From contig JAPCYN010000005.1 in assembly GCA_025941565.1 (NCBI GenBank), positions 1 through 64,000 on the forward strand: 64,000 nt of DNA, given 5' to 3'. The notes beneath the pieces were generated by a model. That model was not told the origin of the DNA and made no database searches. It saw nothing but the letters and a program-made list of their open reading frames with translations. The position numbers and the translations under genes are program-made. This stretch comes from Legionella sp. 515359 (GTDB lineage Bacteria > Pseudomonadota > Gammaproteobacteria > Legionellales > Legionellaceae). Below are positions 42,043 through 53,963 of the stretch, piece after piece. How positions within the stretch are numbered: the first letter of the stretch is position 1; the number at the start of each line of letters is the position of its first letter.

Positions 42043-42353
42043 GTTTTGCTCATTCTAGCGTTTATAATTGCATTTGTTTGTTTTGCTACGCCATGTCTTG
42101 CTAAAAAAACCACATCGACTGCAGGTAATTCTTTTTGTCGAAAGCTTTCTCTTAACAGCCGTTTAATTCGATTTCGATCATGAGCTTTTGCTATCACTTT
42201 CTTTGATAGCGCCAGCCCAAGTCGTGCATAACCTAAATTATTCTCTCTAAAGAGAATGATAAATTCGGATGTTACTATTTTTTCCGCTTGTTCAAACACA
42301 TGATTATAATCTTTTTTGGTTAATAATCGTTGTGTTTTTTTAAAAGCAAACAC
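42009..42353 (-). CDS. rnpA: Ribonuclease P protein component
   Basis: This basic 114-residue protein assists the RNase P RNA in trimming tRNA 5' ends. The [13 protein letters not shown] signature is present. The start is a GTG directly after the rpmH stop (taaGTG), so translation is probably coupled. The gene overlaps yidD at its 3' end. Confidence 0.96.
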   Translation of the reverse strand: MFAFKKTQRLLTKKDYNHVFEQAEKIVTSEFIILFRENNLGYARLGLALSKKVIAKAHDRNRIKRLLRESFRQKELPAVDVVFLARHGVAKQTNAIINARMSKTWKKLISCYEK

Positions 42354-42488
42354 TTAGGCAGTCAAACGCTTACGTCCTTTAGCACGACGACGTTTAATTA
42401 CTAATCTACCGGCACGAGTAGCCATACGTTCACGAAAGCCATGGTCACGTTTACGTTTTAAATTACTGGGTTGAAAGGTACGTTTCAT
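42354..42488 (-). CDS. rpmH: 50S ribosomal protein L34
   Basis: The 44-residue product reads [19 protein letters not shown] and continues through ATRAGR to the end RKRLTA, the standard L34 sequence. It is the first gene of the rpmH-rnpA-yidD-yidC-mnmE unit transcribed away from the origin. An aggtt site precedes the ATG. Confidence 0.98.
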   Translation of the reverse strand: MKRTFQPSNLKRKRDHGFRERMATRAGRLVIKRRRAKGRKRLTA

Positions 42489-43388
42489 GATGAACCTGTT
42501 AATAAAATTATGAGGCTGGCAATAATAGAGAACTTTTTTTCTACTGTCAATTTTGAGATTTGATTATTTTTTGTATATTTCATTTTTTTATCGTTTTTTG
42601 TTGCCTGTTAATAACTACATTATTTTATTTTTTTAAATTTTTTATTGTTATTACGCATACTATTCTCTGTTGGTAACTTTTTTATTTCATTAAAAATCAA
42701 TAACTTAGTTTATAAGTAACCCTGTTTGTAAGCTCTTTTTAAGCCTGTGATCTATTTGTAGGTATTTTTATGTTTTGATTTATTCATTGTTTTATTATCA
42801 TCTTATACCCGTTATTTGATCGGATCTATTCATAGTTAACTTGATCCAATCTGATTTAATTTTTGTCGATTTCTTTTCTTTCTTGGTTGATGCATGATTT
42901 CTTCGTAAGAGTCATTTTCGATTGAAACTGATGGATATGAAAAAAATATGTTCTTTGCAGCCTCGTTTAGTGTATCTACCTTCTGTTGTTCTTTTTTTTA
43001 CGTTTTAATTTTTAACTTATTGATTTATATATAATAATTATTTTTGTTTCTTTCCTGCAGATCCTGGTATTATTTCTATTAGTGGGTCTATTTTTTATTT
43101 TTCGTATCATAGAGATGAAAAGGAGAGAGTAATTTCTTGATGACATTAATGATGTATATAAAGAATATGGTGTAATTACTTTGTTTCATGCAAAATGCAG
43201 TGCTTTTTGACTTATTTGCTCGAATACTCGTCATGGTTCTTGATATAATCGAGTGTGTGAATGCTCATTTCAATGTGAATCTGTCTTCTCCTGCTGCGAT
43301 TCACCATCATATAATCGTTTCTTATAGTCTGCCTTGATGTGCCTATTTATATCGATCTTATGGCTATTGATGCTGCGGGTCTGTGAAA

Positions 43389-43413
43389 ATATCCACACTT
43401 TTTTTGTGGATAA
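43389..43413. promoter_or_regulatory. Pair of facing DnaA boxes
   Basis: atatccaca (43389-43397) differs from the TTATCCACA consensus by one base, and tgtggataa (43405-43413) is its exact complement-strand form. They face each other 7 bp apart within the putative origin. Confidence 0.75.
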
Positions 43414-43561
43414 CTTTTCTTTATTCTAAAGGCTGAGTATAATTTGCCTGCAGCAGCACCTTTAGAAATTGTAGAAATTCTATTTTTTTTTGCTTCATGC
43501 TAAGTAATTTCATGCTTAATTATCTTGCTGTCCAGGTACTTTCAGTGGCATATTTAAATGC

Positions 43562-43570
43562 TGTGGATAA
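43562..43570 (-). promoter_or_regulatory. Consensus DnaA box upstream of dnaA
   Basis: tgtggataa, the reverse of TTATCCACA, lies 50 bp before the dnaA start codon. It could serve in the origin and in DnaA autorepression. Confidence 0.75.
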
Positions 43571-43619
43571 TTAGTTTTAATATTCTTTTTACCACCCTTC
43601 TTTAATGAGGAGTTATGTT

Positions 43620-45011
43620 GTGTCAGCATCTGTTTGGCAAAAATGTTTAGGACTATTACAAGAGGAGTATTCTGCTCAACAATTTAACACCTGGTTGCGT
43701 CCTTTACAGGCTCACACAGATGAGCAACGTTTAATTTTATTTGCACCCAATCGATTTGTTGTTGATTGGGTAAAAAAGCATTTTTTTTCTCGAATAGAAG
43801 AGTTGATCAAACAGTTTTCTGGTGATGAAATTAAATCGATTTCCATCGAAATTGGAAGCAAAGCGTCACATACAGAGTCTGATTCGGGTTCTTCTAGTTC
43901 TTCGGGTTCTTTTTCATCTGAAGTCAATGTACCTGCTCCAGCAAGCTCTGCTGCAATTAAGACTGTACCTAAAAAAGCTGTGGATTATAAGAGCAGTCAC
44001 TTGAATAAAAAATTCGTTTTTGAAAGCTTTGTCGAGGGTAATTCCAACCAGCTTGCACGTGCGGCCTCAATGCAGGTGGCTGAGCGACCTGGTGATGCAT
44101 ATAATCCTTTGTTTATTTATGGTGGTGTGGGTTTAGGAAAAACTCATCTAATGCATGCTATTGGAAATTCCATCTTAAAGAATAATCCTGATGCGAAAAT
44201 ACTTTATCTTCATTCTGAGCGTTTTGTTGCCGATATGGTTAAGGCGATTCAGACTAATTCCATTAATGAGTTTAAGCGCTTCTATCGTTCATTAAATGCA
44301 TTACTTATTGATGATATACAATTTTTTGCGGGTAAAGACAGATCTCAAGAAGAGTTTTTCCACACCTTTAATGCCTTATTGGAAGGACAACAGCAAATCA
44401 TTTTAACGAGTGATCGTTATCCAAAGGAAATTGAAGGGATGGAAGAACGGTTAAAATCTCGATTTGGTTGGGGATTAACTGTCGCTGTGGAGCCTCCTGA
44501 GCTTGAAACTCGAGTTGCTATTTTAATCAGTAAGGCTGAGCAATCGAATATCGAATTACCTTATGAAGTTGCTTTTTTTATCGCAAAACGAATTCGTTCA
44601 AACGTCAGAGAACTTGAGGGGGCATTACGTAGAGTTATTGCTAACGCTCATTTTACTGGCAAGCCAATTACAATTGAATTTGTTCATGAAGCTTTGCGTG
44701 ATCTTTTGGCTTTACAGGATAAATTAGTCACCATAGAAAATATCCAAAAAACTGTTGCTGAGTATTATAAGGTCAAAGTGGCCGATATATTATCAAAGCG
44801 TCGTAGTCGTTCAATTGCCCGGCCTCGACAAATGGCTATGGCTTTAAGTAAAGAATTAACGAACCACAGTTTGCCTGAAATCGGTGATCATTTTGGTGGT
44901 CGTGATCATACAACGGTGATTCATGCGTGCAGAAAGGTCAAGGAGTTGATTCAGGATGACAGTGATTTTGCTGAAGATTATAAAAATTTAATGCGTATTT
45001 TGTCTTCTTAA
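43620..45011 (+). CDS. dnaA: Chromosomal replication initiator protein DnaA
   Basis: I choose the GTG at 43620 (463 residues), because aggag at 43608-43612 is a good ribosome site for it, while the ATG at 43605 overlaps that site. The mature start [15 protein letters not shown] matches Legionella DnaA. Domain I (1-90) is followed by a Ser-rich linker, the AAA+ core with GGVGLGKTH and LLIDDIQFF, and domain IV with the helix-turn-helix signature [15 protein letters not shown]. It binds DnaA boxes and opens the origin. dnaN follows after about 190 bp. Confidence 0.98.
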   Translation: MSASVWQKCLGLLQEEYSAQQFNTWLRPLQAHTDEQRLILFAPNRFVVDWVKKHFFSRIEELIKQFSGDEIKSISIEIGSKASHTESDSGSSSSSGSFSSEVNVPAPASSAAIKTVPKKAVDYKSSHLNKKFVFESFVEGNSNQLARAASMQVAERPGDAYNPLFIYGGVGLGKTHLMHAIGNSILKNNPDAKILYLHSERFVADMVKAIQTNSINEFKRFYRSLNALLIDDIQFFAGKDRSQEEFFHTFNALLEGQQQIILTSDRYPKEIEGMEERLKSRFGWGLTVAVEPPELETRVAILISKAEQSNIELPYEVAFFIAKRIRSNVRELEGALRRVIANAHFTGKPITIEFVHEALRDLLALQDKLVTIENIQKTVAEYYKVKVADILSKRRSRSIARPRQMAMALSKELTNHSLPEIGDHFGGRDHTTVIHACRKVKELIQDDSDFAEDYKNLMRILSS

Positions 45012-45199
45012 TAAAATGAAAGCAGTACAACACGTTTTATAGTATGTAGCCTGCCTTATTATGTCATGTTATTAAGTTAGGCCGGAGCTTCTATTTTTGT
45101 TTATCAAAAAATTGATTTCGCTGTACACCCTGTTGTGGCTGGAGTCGATGAAGCAATTTTTTCGTTATTTTTAAGCTTAGGTTAATATGGAGTTCTATC

Positions 45200-46303
45200 T
45201 TGTTTGAATTCGCTATTAAAAAAGAGGATTTACTTGCCCCATTACTTACCGTTGCGGGTGCTGTAGATAAAAAGCAATCTTTAGCTATTTTATCGAATTT
45301 TTACCTTAAATTAGCTGATGGTTTGTTGAACATCACTGCTACTGATTTGGAAATTGAAATTTCTACAAAGGTTGCATGTGATTCTGGACAACAGTCAGGT
45401 AGTATTACTGTACCTGCAAAGAAATTTATCGATATTATTCGTTCATTAGATGATGCAGCCAGTCCTAATATGATTGTTAATAATGGTCTTTTAACCATTA
45501 AGCAAGGACGTAGCTCATTTAAGCTAACGACATTACCCGCTGATGGTTATCCATTGAGTGAAGATGAATGCAATGATGTTGAGTTAACTATACCTCGCTT
45601 GGTTTTATTGCAGTTATTGCAGTCAACTCATTTTGCGATGGCGCAACAAGATGTACGTGTTTTTCTCAATGGTTTGTTTCTTGATTTTGAGCCTAATCTT
45701 ATTTCCGCGGTAGCTACGGATGGGCATCGTATGGCGATTTGCCGTCATCAATGTTCCAATACCAGTGACAAAAAGTTGTTGCTACCAAAAAAAGGGATTC
45801 AGGAGCTGTTACGACTTTTGAATGGCATCGATGATGAAGAGGTCTTGTTAGCTGCTGGCAAATCTCATTTTAAATTAGTGTCTCGACAGTTTGTGTTTTC
45901 ATCGAAATTAATTGAGGCGCGGTTCCCTCCTTATACTAAGACAATTCCTAAAAATCAGGACAAACAGATTATTATTGATTGTTCTGTTTTCAAACGCTCT
46001 TTATCTCGTATCGTTATTTTGGCTCATGAAAAGTCAAAGGCGGTTATGCTTCATTTGCAACCCGGTATGTTAACTTTAATTGCCAACAATAACGAACAAG
46101 AAGAGGCTGTAGAATCTTTAATTGCCGAAACTCAAGGCGATGAATTAAAGATTGGCTTGAATGCTACTTATTTGCTGGATGTGCTTTCTCACTTTGGTGA
46201 TGGACAAATACGTTTGTCCTTATCAAATACTGATAGCAGTATTTTAATTGAGTCATTAGACGATGATAATTATCAATACATTATTATGCCTATGAAAATA
46301 TGA
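45200..46303 (+). CDS. dnaN: DNA polymerase III sliding clamp, beta subunit
   Basis: The 367-residue clamp has the three repeated domains of beta and begins MFEFAIKKEDLLAPL. The start codon is TTG at 45200, with tggagt about 8 bp upstream; no ATG fits the family N-terminus. The clamp tethers polymerase III and other enzymes to DNA. It ends MPMKI, close to the usual MPMRL-type C-terminus, and overlaps the recF start by 4 bases (ATGA). Confidence 0.97.
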   Translation: MFEFAIKKEDLLAPLLTVAGAVDKKQSLAILSNFYLKLADGLLNITATDLEIEISTKVACDSGQQSGSITVPAKKFIDIIRSLDDAASPNMIVNNGLLTIKQGRSSFKLTTLPADGYPLSEDECNDVELTIPRLVLLQLLQSTHFAMAQQDVRVFLNGLFLDFEPNLISAVATDGHRMAICRHQCSNTSDKKLLLPKKGIQELLRLLNGIDDEEVLLAAGKSHFKLVSRQFVFSSKLIEARFPPYTKTIPKNQDKQIIIDCSVFKRSLSRIVILAHEKSKAVMLHLQPGMLTLIANNNEQEEAVESLIAETQGDELKIGLNATYLLDVLSHFGDGQIRLSLSNTDSSILIESLDDDNYQYIIMPMKI

Positions 46304-47367
46304 TCCTTTCTGAATTAAAAATTAATCATTTACGAAATATTTCATCGGTACATCTTGACTTAAGTTCCAGATTTAATTTTATTTTTGGACCCAATGGAAG
46401 TGGTAAAACTTCTATTTTGGAAGCACTTTATCTTTTAAGTTGCGGTCATTCATTTCGATCTCGAGAAATCTCTCCAATTATATCTTTTGAACAACCTGCG
46501 TTAACTGTTTTTGCTCGATCACAAGAGATGCAAACAATCAGTATTCAAAAATCTGATTCTGGCCCCACGCAAATTAAGTTGAACGGTCAATTTTGTTCTA
46601 CTACAAGTCAACTGGCTTATGCATTGCCGTGTCTGGTTTTTTATTCGGATATTTTTCAAATTATCGATGCGGGCCCATCTGAACGACGTAGTTTGTTAGA
46701 CTGGGGACTGTTTCACGTGAAACATCATTACCTTGATTTATGGAAGGAATATCGAAGAGTACTTAAACAGCGCAATGCACTTTTGAAGCAACACGCTCCG
46801 GCTGTGCATTTTGTTCCATGGGATAAGCAGTTAAGTGCGCTGGCAAATCAACTGCATGTATTACGCGAAGAATATTTTATTCAATGGGAACACGCATTTG
46901 TGAGTGTACTGAATGAATTAACTGATCTGAATTGTAAGCTAAGCTATTATAAAGGATGGGACAAAAGAAATGCTGGCAAAGAATTAGAGCAAATATTAGT
47001 TGAAGGCCTAGCGAGTGATACTCAGAAATCCTATACGCAATTTGGTGCTCATCAGGCTGATATTCTGATTGAAGTAAATCAAAATAAAGCGAAACATGTT
47101 TTATCACGTGGCCAGCAAAAGATTATTTTGATTGCATTACGTTTAGCGCAAGCAAATCTATTACAACACAATTGTTTGTATTTAATTGATGATCTGCCGG
47201 CTGAACTTGATGAGGACCATCAAAGGAGATTAATCGATTTTCTTGCTAAGCGAGAAGGACAATATGTAATTACCTCAACGGTATATCCATCGCAACTTAT
47301 TTCAGTTATCTCAAATCAAAACCATTCAATTTATCAAATCAATGAAGGCATTTTAAATCAGAAATAA
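46300..47367 (+). CDS. recF: DNA replication and repair protein RecF
   Basis: RecF is an SMC-like ATPase that helps load RecA at gaps. The 355-residue protein has Walker A GPNGSGKTS at 30-38, the LSRGQQK signature and the LIDDLPAELD Walker B. Translation is coupled to dnaN. A perfect parS site lies inside the coding sequence (46709-46724), and another starts at the base after the stop. Confidence 0.97.
   Translation: MILSELKINHLRNISSVHLDLSSRFNFIFGPNGSGKTSILEALYLLSCGHSFRSREISPIISFEQPALTVFARSQEMQTISIQKSDSGPTQIKLNGQFCSTTSQLAYALPCLVFYSDIFQIIDAGPSERRSLLDWGLFHVKHHYLDLWKEYRRVLKQRNALLKQHAPAVHFVPWDKQLSALANQLHVLREEYFIQWEHAFVSVLNELTDLNCKLSYYKGWDKRNAGKELEQILVEGLASDTQKSYTQFGAHQADILIEVNQNKAKHVLSRGQQKIILIALRLAQANLLQHNCLYLIDDLPAELDEDHQRRLIDFLAKREGQYVITSTVYPSQLISVISNQNHSIYQINEGILNQK
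46709..46724. promoter_or_regulatory. parS: parS centromere site inside recF
   Basis: TGTTTCACGTGAAACA is the perfect 16-bp ParB-binding palindrome. It is embedded in recF codons (LFHVKHH), which have kept the site. ParB bound here with ParA would segregate the newly copied origin. Confidence 0.93.
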
Positions 47368-47383
47368 TGTTCCACGTGAAACA
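47368..47383. promoter_or_regulatory. parS: parS centromere site directly after recF
   Basis: TGTTCCACGTGAAACA matches the TGTTNCACGTGAAACA consensus at every fixed position. It starts at the base following the recF stop, about 660 bp from the first site and 3.8 kb from the putative origin. Confidence 0.92.
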
Positions 47384-47563
47384 AAATGCAAGCATGTTGG
47401 ACCTATTACCTCAGTAAAAGTCAAACGATCAGAGTCTAAGAATTTCAATCTGTGAGTTTCATCTTTAGCCGCTAGAGATTATATGTAAAGTTCCTGGATT
47501 ACATATAAACACAACACAAAATATGCTATGATAAGGCATTTAGAATACCATAATAGGGTTTAA

Positions 47564-49993
<2,430 letters not shown>

Positions 49994-50000
49994 AATGTTG

Positions 50001-50031
50001 CGCGTGATCATTGAAACATAATGATCACGCG
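50001..50031. terminator. Hairpin downstream of gyrB
   Basis: cgcgtgatcatt and aatgatcacgcg form a perfect 12-bp stem around gaaacat, 8 bp after the gyrB stop. No U-tract follows, so termination may need Rho. The next gene is convergent. Confidence 0.55.
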
Positions 50032-50175
50032 ATCATTCCTCTGTAACTTTCCATATTACTCGATTTTCTCAATTTCTCAGTCAATCTCAAGTGAATTTAT
50101 AATCAGTTACTAATTAGGTCTGTGTTTTTTGCGAGTTACCTCCAACAACAGACCGTTCTATCCTTCTTAATTCAG

Positions 50176-51426
50176 TTAAAATGCACGAACACAGCGAACA
50201 TTGAGCGAGTTAAATTTGTCAGCGACTCCTTGTGCACCCATACTAGAAAAATTCAAAAACCATGCATTGTTGGTAGGATCAGCACTGGATTCAGTAGAGC
50301 TCCAATATTGACCAGATAGGTCAGAAACAAATCCCAAACTGTATAAGTTATAAATAGTTGAGGTAGTTGTGGGGCAACCAGCGCTACCAGACGTTCCTAG
50401 CTCACAAATAGAAGGAAGGTACCAGGTTGTCATAGGAGTCAATTCAAAATAACAATAACCCGCAGCAAGATTCATTGGGTCAAAACTTGTTATTTCACTT
50501 GTATTACAGTACCCATCGGTAGCACCATTGCATAAATCGGGAGGATTAGTAGACGTTTCAGTGATTCCAGGAACATTAATCTTATCAGTGCTCCATGAGC
50601 TAGGCATAACGGGTTGAGTATCTGATACGACATAAGACGTACTATTTACTACTGAATAGACTAAATATCCATTGATAGAAAAGGCTAATGCTATGGTAGG
50701 CGGTGAGATAACATTATCTCCAGTGATCAAGATACCTCCGCGAGCAACGAATGGAGTAGATGAAGTTGAAGCGATGTTTATGGTGCACGAACCGTTACCG
50801 GGGATAATTGCACATGTTGAACTGGTGACATTTGTCCAGGTAGAAGGTAAATTAACCCTAACATTTAAGGCTGGGGTGCTGGTTAGATTGGCCACTGTGA
50901 TATTAATACCAACAGAATCATTAGTAGGAATAATTGCGTTAACAGGAGCACTAAGGGTTGTTTGCTGAGCAGGGCATTCTAAAGCTTGCATATCAAAGTA
51001 TGTTGCATTGGTATTTGTTCCTTTGACCTGGACACTGGGAATGAAAAAGGCTATGGATGTATTGGTAAAAAAGGAGATGGTACAGCTTCTTCCAGGCAGC
51101 AAAGAGGAGGGGCATCCATTATTTTGCACGACATAATAAGTAAAAAAGCTATTTGACGAAGATGCTTGTATGTTATTTGCAGCAATTTTGGAGTTATTAG
51201 TAATGGTGATGGCGCCTGGACTTGGAAGGCATCGATTTAAGTTTTGACTCACTTGTATGACACAATTTTGCAATGAGTTTTTAGAGCAAATTACCCCACT
51301 ATTACCGGCACTAAGGGTTAAGTGAGCTTTTTCGATTGTCTTAGTTGATTCCTGAGCCCATAGACATTGAATTGGAATGAGAAGAAAAAGAAAAAAATAT
51401 AACCGTAGTTGCTTCAAGCGACGCAT
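50176..51426 (-). CDS. Secreted protein with C-terminal DUF1566 (Lcl-C) domain
   Basis: The 416-residue protein starts with a signal peptide (LYFFLFLLIPIQCLWA, cleaved near 25). The middle is Thr/Ser/Asn-rich with beta-sandwich-like repeats containing paired Cys (CTISFF, CTINIA). The last 100 residues match the Lcl-C/DUF1566 type, with TTWYLPSICEL, GQYWSSTES, and the terminal NVRCVRAF. In the Legionella collagen-like adhesin Lcl this domain binds surfaces and glycosaminoglycans; no collagen repeats occur here. It is probably surface-exposed or released. It stands alone, with aaggatg before the ATG. Confidence 0.8.
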   Translation of the reverse strand: MRRLKQLRLYFFLFLLIPIQCLWAQESTKTIEKAHLTLSAGNSGVICSKNSLQNCVIQVSQNLNRCLPSPGAITITNNSKIAANNIQASSSNSFFTYYVVQNNGCPSSLLPGRSCTISFFTNTSIAFFIPSVQVKGTNTNATYFDMQALECPAQQTTLSAPVNAIIPTNDSVGINITVANLTSTPALNVRVNLPSTWTNVTSSTCAIIPGNGSCTINIASTSSTPFVARGGILITGDNVISPPTIALAFSINGYLVYSVVNSTSYVVSDTQPVMPSSWSTDKINVPGITETSTNPPDLCNGATDGYCNTSEITSFDPMNLAAGYCYFELTPMTTWYLPSICELGTSGSAGCPTTTSTIYNLYSLGFVSDLSGQYWSSTESSADPTNNAWFLNFSSMGAQGVADKFNSLNVRCVRAF

Positions 51427-51738
51427 AAATTCATCCTTTTAATTAAACTGGGCGCATAGTTATGCAACCATATACAGGCCCTATCCTTTTTGCAAGAGTT
51501 TATTGGGATGCATCTAAAATTTTTATAAAATGAAGAGCGATATATTTTAACTGCTGATCTAAATAAAAAATGCATCACGACTCTCCTATGTTCGCTAAAA
51601 GTAATGATGGGGGAATAGGCTCCCTTAATGGAAAATGACAATCTAAGGCGCGCAAATGTTTTATTTGAGTAAGTAGGAACATATATGTATACTCCGCACA
51701 CTTTATGAATTTAAATTTGACATATCTTTGAGGCGAAT
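51427..51738. other. 312-bp intergenic region, no gene seen
   Basis: Between the divergent DUF1566 and kinase-like genes. The only open frame (minus strand, about 95 codons) has a composition unlike a protein and no ribosome site. Promoters for both neighbours must lie here; none is convincing by eye. Confidence 0.5.
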
Positions 51739-52632
51739 ATGATTTTTGTAATTATTGGAGGAGCATCCGGCTCCGGAAAAACAGGTTTATCCGTCCACCT
51801 ATTAAACAAACTAAAAAAAGCTGGAACAGGCGCGCAAATATTAAATATGGATGATTATTACCGTGAGTGCCCTCCAGAAGCTAACCTCGAGGAATACCGC
51901 AAAAATACTAATTTTGATACGCCGGATATGCTCCATTTAGACTTATTAAAAGAGCATATTGCTGAGTTGCATCAAGGTAAATCAGTCATCAAACCTATTT
52001 TTGATTTCAATACAAATCGTCGCGTAGATGAAGAAATGGTTCATCCATCAGATGTGATTATTATGGAAGGGATATTCGCTCAGTATTTTTATAAAAAATA
52101 TTGGCCAGCTGATTTGACTGTTGTTACATCAAATATTACAACCGTTAGTTATCCGGATGTCATTGAGCGTCGCATCAATCGCGATATGGCACAGCGTGGA
52201 CGAATTCGTAGTGACAGTGTTGAGCAGGAAAGAAAGAACGTTGGGCCAGGTTTTCTAAAATATACAGCGAGTAGTTCTATTGGGGCCGATGTTTATGTTA
52301 TCAATGAGCATAGCGATAAAATAGATGGTCAATATCTTATTTTGGATGCCGCAGCTGATGAAATTATTGCTGCAGTAATTATAAAGCTGGAAAAAGAAAA
52401 GCAGGATGGAAAAAAGGAATGCGAGAATAATATCAATTTATCTAAATGCTCTTCACCCAATGCGCAAGAACTTGTAGCTAAAAGTCACCTTCTGGCCGGA
52501 ACTTTGTTTCATCCGCGTAAATTTCAAGGGCATTTCAGTGGAGTGTTTGGTGATTTTAAAGGGGAATTTGTCAGAGAGTTTTCCGAGTTGGAAGTTGATG
52601 AGATCATGGCTTCATGTAAACTTAAAATATAA
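51739..52632 (+). CDS. Uridine-kinase-like P-loop nucleoside/sugar kinase with C-terminal extension
   Basis: The first 200 residues follow the uridine kinase/phosphoribulokinase fold: Walker A GGASGSGKTG at 7-16, the MDDYYR motif, FDTPDML, IMEGIFA and RRINRDMAQRGR in the lid. The protein is 297 residues against about 210 for uridine kinase; the last 85 or so residues (from KECENNINL on) are an extension I do not recognise, ending DEIMASCKLKI. The likely reaction is ATP-dependent phosphorylation of a nucleoside, but the substrate is uncertain. A ttgaggcga stretch precedes the ATG. Confidence 0.8.
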   Translation: MIFVIIGGASGSGKTGLSVHLLNKLKKAGTGAQILNMDDYYRECPPEANLEEYRKNTNFDTPDMLHLDLLKEHIAELHQGKSVIKPIFDFNTNRRVDEEMVHPSDVIIMEGIFAQYFYKKYWPADLTVVTSNITTVSYPDVIERRINRDMAQRGRIRSDSVEQERKNVGPGFLKYTASSSIGADVYVINEHSDKIDGQYLILDAAADEIIAAVIIKLEKEKQDGKKECENNINLSKCSSPNAQELVAKSHLLAGTLFHPRKFQGHFSGVFGDFKGEFVREFSELEVDEIMASCKLKI

Positions 52633-52710
52633 AGGCTCTATGGAATTGTGAATGAATGAGTACAGCATGGCTTGTGAAAACAGTGCTCCTGCTGCAGTAG
52701 GAATATAAAC

Positions 52711-52740
52711 TCTCTTCCCGCCAGTCATGGAGGGAAGAGA
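52711..52740 (+). terminator. Rho-independent terminator after the kinase-like gene
   Basis: tctcttccc and gggaagaga form a perfect 9-bp stem with a 12-nt loop, followed by ctttctt. It lies about 80 bp past the stop and before the convergent aguA. The rest of the 298-bp gap shows nothing else. Confidence 0.65.
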
Positions 52741-52930
52741 CTTTCTTATGGAGAAATAAGATATATCAAGCGTTTAGAGTGCTGCGTCCTTGCAGCGAAG
52801 TACATTCCCTGTACTGGTCCCTTAGTTTGACTTCCTGTCAGACAAATCCGTGTCATCCCTTGAGTTACAGTATAAGCTTTTGATGGTCATTGTCATTGCG
52901 TTGATTGAGCAACAGGATGTAAGAAATATC

Positions 52931-53962
52931 TCAAAGAGTAGCCTGTGTTGTCTTGGGTTCCTGTTGCGTAATGCAATGAATTCCACCGCCACCGGCAAAG
53001 ACATCCAGTGCATCAATTTGGCTAATTTGATAATCCGGATAGAGTTGCGTGAACAGTTGGTATGCTGCCTTATCTTGCTTTTCATACCCAAAAGCAGGCA
53101 TGACAATTCCCTTATTCGCTAAATAAAAATTGATGTAGGATAAGGTTAATCGTTCACCATCAAGATAAGTTGCTGGGGGTTGTTCGACAGTATAAACCTC
53201 TAACTTTCGCCCTTTTGCATCAGTTGTTGATTTAAGAATTTCCAGATTCTCATGTAATGCAGCATAGTTCGGGTCATCCTTATCATGAGTAATAAGGCAT
53301 AAGACTTTTCCTGGAGCAATAAAGCAGGCGATTTCATCGACGTGACCGTCGGTTTCATCACCTAATAATCCTTTATTTAACCAAATAATTTTTTGAACAC
53401 TAAGAAAGTCACACAGGTAGGTCTCAATTGTTAATTGACTGAGCTGAGGATTCCGATTTTCATTAAGCAGGCATTCACGAGTAGTTAAAAGGGTTCCTTC
53501 GCCATCCACATGGAATGAGCCACCCTCCATAACCAGTGGTGCTGAGAAGGAGAGTGCATGAGTTTGCTTTAGGACTGCAGCGGCAATTTGGTTGTCCAGA
53601 GCGCAATCTTGATAGTTACCGCCCCAGGCATTATGAATCCAATCCACACCAGCCAGTTGATGTTTCTGGTTGAGCAAAAAAGTAGGCCCGGTGTCCCTGG
53701 TCCATGAATCATTGATGGGAAGGGTATGTAATGTAATTCCATCGCCACATAAGCTTTTGGCTGACTCTTCATCGCCTGGATTAACCAGCATGGTTACTGG
53801 TTCAAATTGCGCTATGGCTTGAGCAACTCGCGCATAAGCGATTCGTGCTTTTTGCAGACCTATTTTAGACCAGGTTTCAAGGTGACAAGGCCAAGCCATC
53901 CAGCATCGTTCATGTGGGTGCCATTCAGCGGGCATATAAAATCCACTTTGCTTTGGTGTCAT
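52931..53962 (-). CDS. aguA: Agmatine deiminase
   Basis: This enzyme converts agmatine to N-carbamoylputrescine and ammonia. The 343-residue protein shows the peptidylarginine-deiminase-like fold, with [16 protein letters not shown] at the start, the [10 protein letters not shown] motif, DETDGHVDE and the catalytic Cys330 in GGGGIHC. The gene starts 1-2 bp after speA ends, so it is the last gene of a compact aguB-speA-aguA operon. Together they make putrescine from arginine. Confidence 0.96.
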   Translation of the reverse strand: MTPKQSGFYMPAEWHPHERCWMAWPCHLETWSKIGLQKARIAYARVAQAIAQFEPVTMLVNPGDEESAKSLCGDGITLHTLPINDSWTRDTGPTFLLNQKHQLAGVDWIHNAWGGNYQDCALDNQIAAAVLKQTHALSFSAPLVMEGGSFHVDGEGTLLTTRECLLNENRNPQLSQLTIETYLCDFLSVQKIIWLNKGLLGDETDGHVDEIACFIAPGKVLCLITHDKDDPNYAALHENLEILKSTTDAKGRKLEVYTVEQPPATYLDGERLTLSYINFYLANKGIVMPAFGYEKQDKAAYQLFTQLYPDYQISQIDALDVFAGGGGIHCITQQEPKTTQATL

Positions 53963-53963
53963 C

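Larger units (their letters stand above)
42489..43619. other. oriC: Putative chromosomal replication origin (oriC)
   Basis: This 1.1-kb gap between rpmH (minus) and dnaA (plus) has no gene and is very AT-rich, with T/A runs at about 42590-42660 and 43000-43110 suitable for unwinding. Consensus or near-consensus DnaA boxes occur at its dnaA end. Genes on both sides point outward (minus to the left, plus to the right), as expected at the start of bidirectional replication. The rpmH-dnaA interval is the origin in pseudomonads and many other gammaproteobacteria. Assignment is by context; no activity can be shown. Confidence 0.75.

Noticed and set aside
51414-51701. Minus-strand open frame of 95 codons
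   Set aside because: Composition is unlike a protein, it overlaps the neighbour's start, and lacks a ribosome site.
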